IMG/VR virus record: IMGVR_UViG_3300026209_000477
Span: 1-23,673 of that record
Strand: one strand, 5' to 3'
DNA from: a virus
Length of the DNA: 23,673 bases
The position numbers and the translations under genes are program-made. Below, piece by piece: positions 23,383 to 23,673 of the stretch. Below the pieces are notes generated by a model, which was given only the letters and a program-made list of their open reading frames with translations, made no database searches and was not told the DNA's origin. The stretch's first letter is position 1, and every line of letters begins with the position of its first letter.

Positions 23383-23673
23383 TTATGAATTAAATAGGTC
23401 GTCAAAAGCATCTGATGTATTAGATACTTTAGACTTCTCAAGTTCAGATGTAGAAACGGTATCTGATTTAGATTCCTCTTCTTTTGTGTCATCTTCACTT
23501 GGATTCAACCATTCATTCAAAATTTCCGTCATATCATCATATGATAGTTCTTGATAGATTTCTGTAATGTCCTGTTGTTTCTTTACGACCTCTAAGACTT
23601 CTGGCTCATCAGAAATTGGTGTTTGATTAGGTTTTACCCTAATGTTAGTTTTTGGAAAACTAGCACCTGTTTC
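23383..23673 (-). CDS. 32: gp32-like single-stranded DNA-binding protein (partial, C-terminal end only)
   Basis: An open frame enters from the right edge and stops at 23383 (96 residues visible). It holds a linker, then a strongly acidic tail rich in Asp, Glu and Ser (DDTKEEESKSD) ending in SDAFDDLFNS. A disordered acidic tail tipped with hydrophobic residues is the hallmark of T4 gp32 and other ssDNA-binding proteins. It recruits other replication proteins. The OB-fold DNA-binding domain and start lie outside the window. Position immediately before uvsX agrees with a T4-like recombination/replication cluster. The assignment rests on the tail and context only. Confidence 0.65.
   Translation of the reverse strand, partial: ETGASFPKTNIRVKPNQTPISDEPEVLEVVKKQQDITEIYQELSYDDMTEILNEWLNPSEDDTKEEESKSDTVSTSELEKSKVSNTSDAFDDLFNS

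Overview
This 23.7 kb window is AT-rich, almost free of intergenic space, and every gene I can support lies on the minus strand, so transcription runs from high to low coordinates. The replication proteins are those of a T4-like tailed phage: a gp32-type ssDNA-binding protein C-terminus, a UvsX/RecA recombinase, an RNase H/FEN-type 5' nuclease, a gp41/DnaB-type helicase, a family B DNA polymerase (gp43), a sliding clamp (gp45) and a clamp loader ATPase (gp44). The most likely source is an uncultured, probably aquatic, T4-like or far-T4 myovirus. The one host-like gene, a TonB-dependent receptor with an N-terminal carboxypeptidase-regulatory-like domain, points to a host in the Bacteroidota or a related FCB lineage; this is inference.

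Layout in order of transcription (right to left). (1) 23673-20943: gp32 tail, UvsX, 5' nuclease, a small basic protein. (2) 20946-18666: two adjacent TSPPY-motif methyltransferases, then the helicase (18669-17308). (3) 17145-15136: an adenosylcobalamin-type class II ribonucleotide reductase. (4) 15058-12260: a complete 932-residue TonB-dependent outer-membrane receptor, with an inverted repeat in its leader, a strong ribosome site, and a 9 bp hairpin plus a good sigma70-like promoter just after it. (5) 12146-6678: DNA polymerase, clamp, a third TSPPY methyltransferase and the clamp loader. (6) 6681-1: an accessory block holding a radical SAM enzyme with an N-terminal Cys-rich domain, a zinc-ribbon protein, a duplicated DUF2061 membrane protein, a truncated adenylating (ANL) enzyme overlapping a GNAT acetyltransferase, a protein with a complete Hint (intein-like) autoprocessing domain, two PKHD-like 2-oxoglutarate/Fe(II) oxygenases, a QueC-like PP-loop enzyme and the start of a third oxygenase of the Asp/Asn-hydroxylase type.

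Most neighbouring genes overlap by an ATGA, GTGA or TAATG junction or by a few bases, which implies long transcripts and translational coupling. The few gaps (longest 162 bp) hold candidate promoters and hairpins; there are no tRNAs, CRISPR arrays or gene-free stretches over 300 bp.

The main points of interest are the TonB receptor inside a phage replication module, its position directly behind a B12-dependent ribonucleotide reductase (suggesting, without proof, corrinoid supply or a change of the host surface), three related methyltransferases spread through the replication genes, and a chemically rich accessory block (Hint protein, oxygenases, radical SAM, ANL, GNAT, QueC-like) that could modify a phage or host product.
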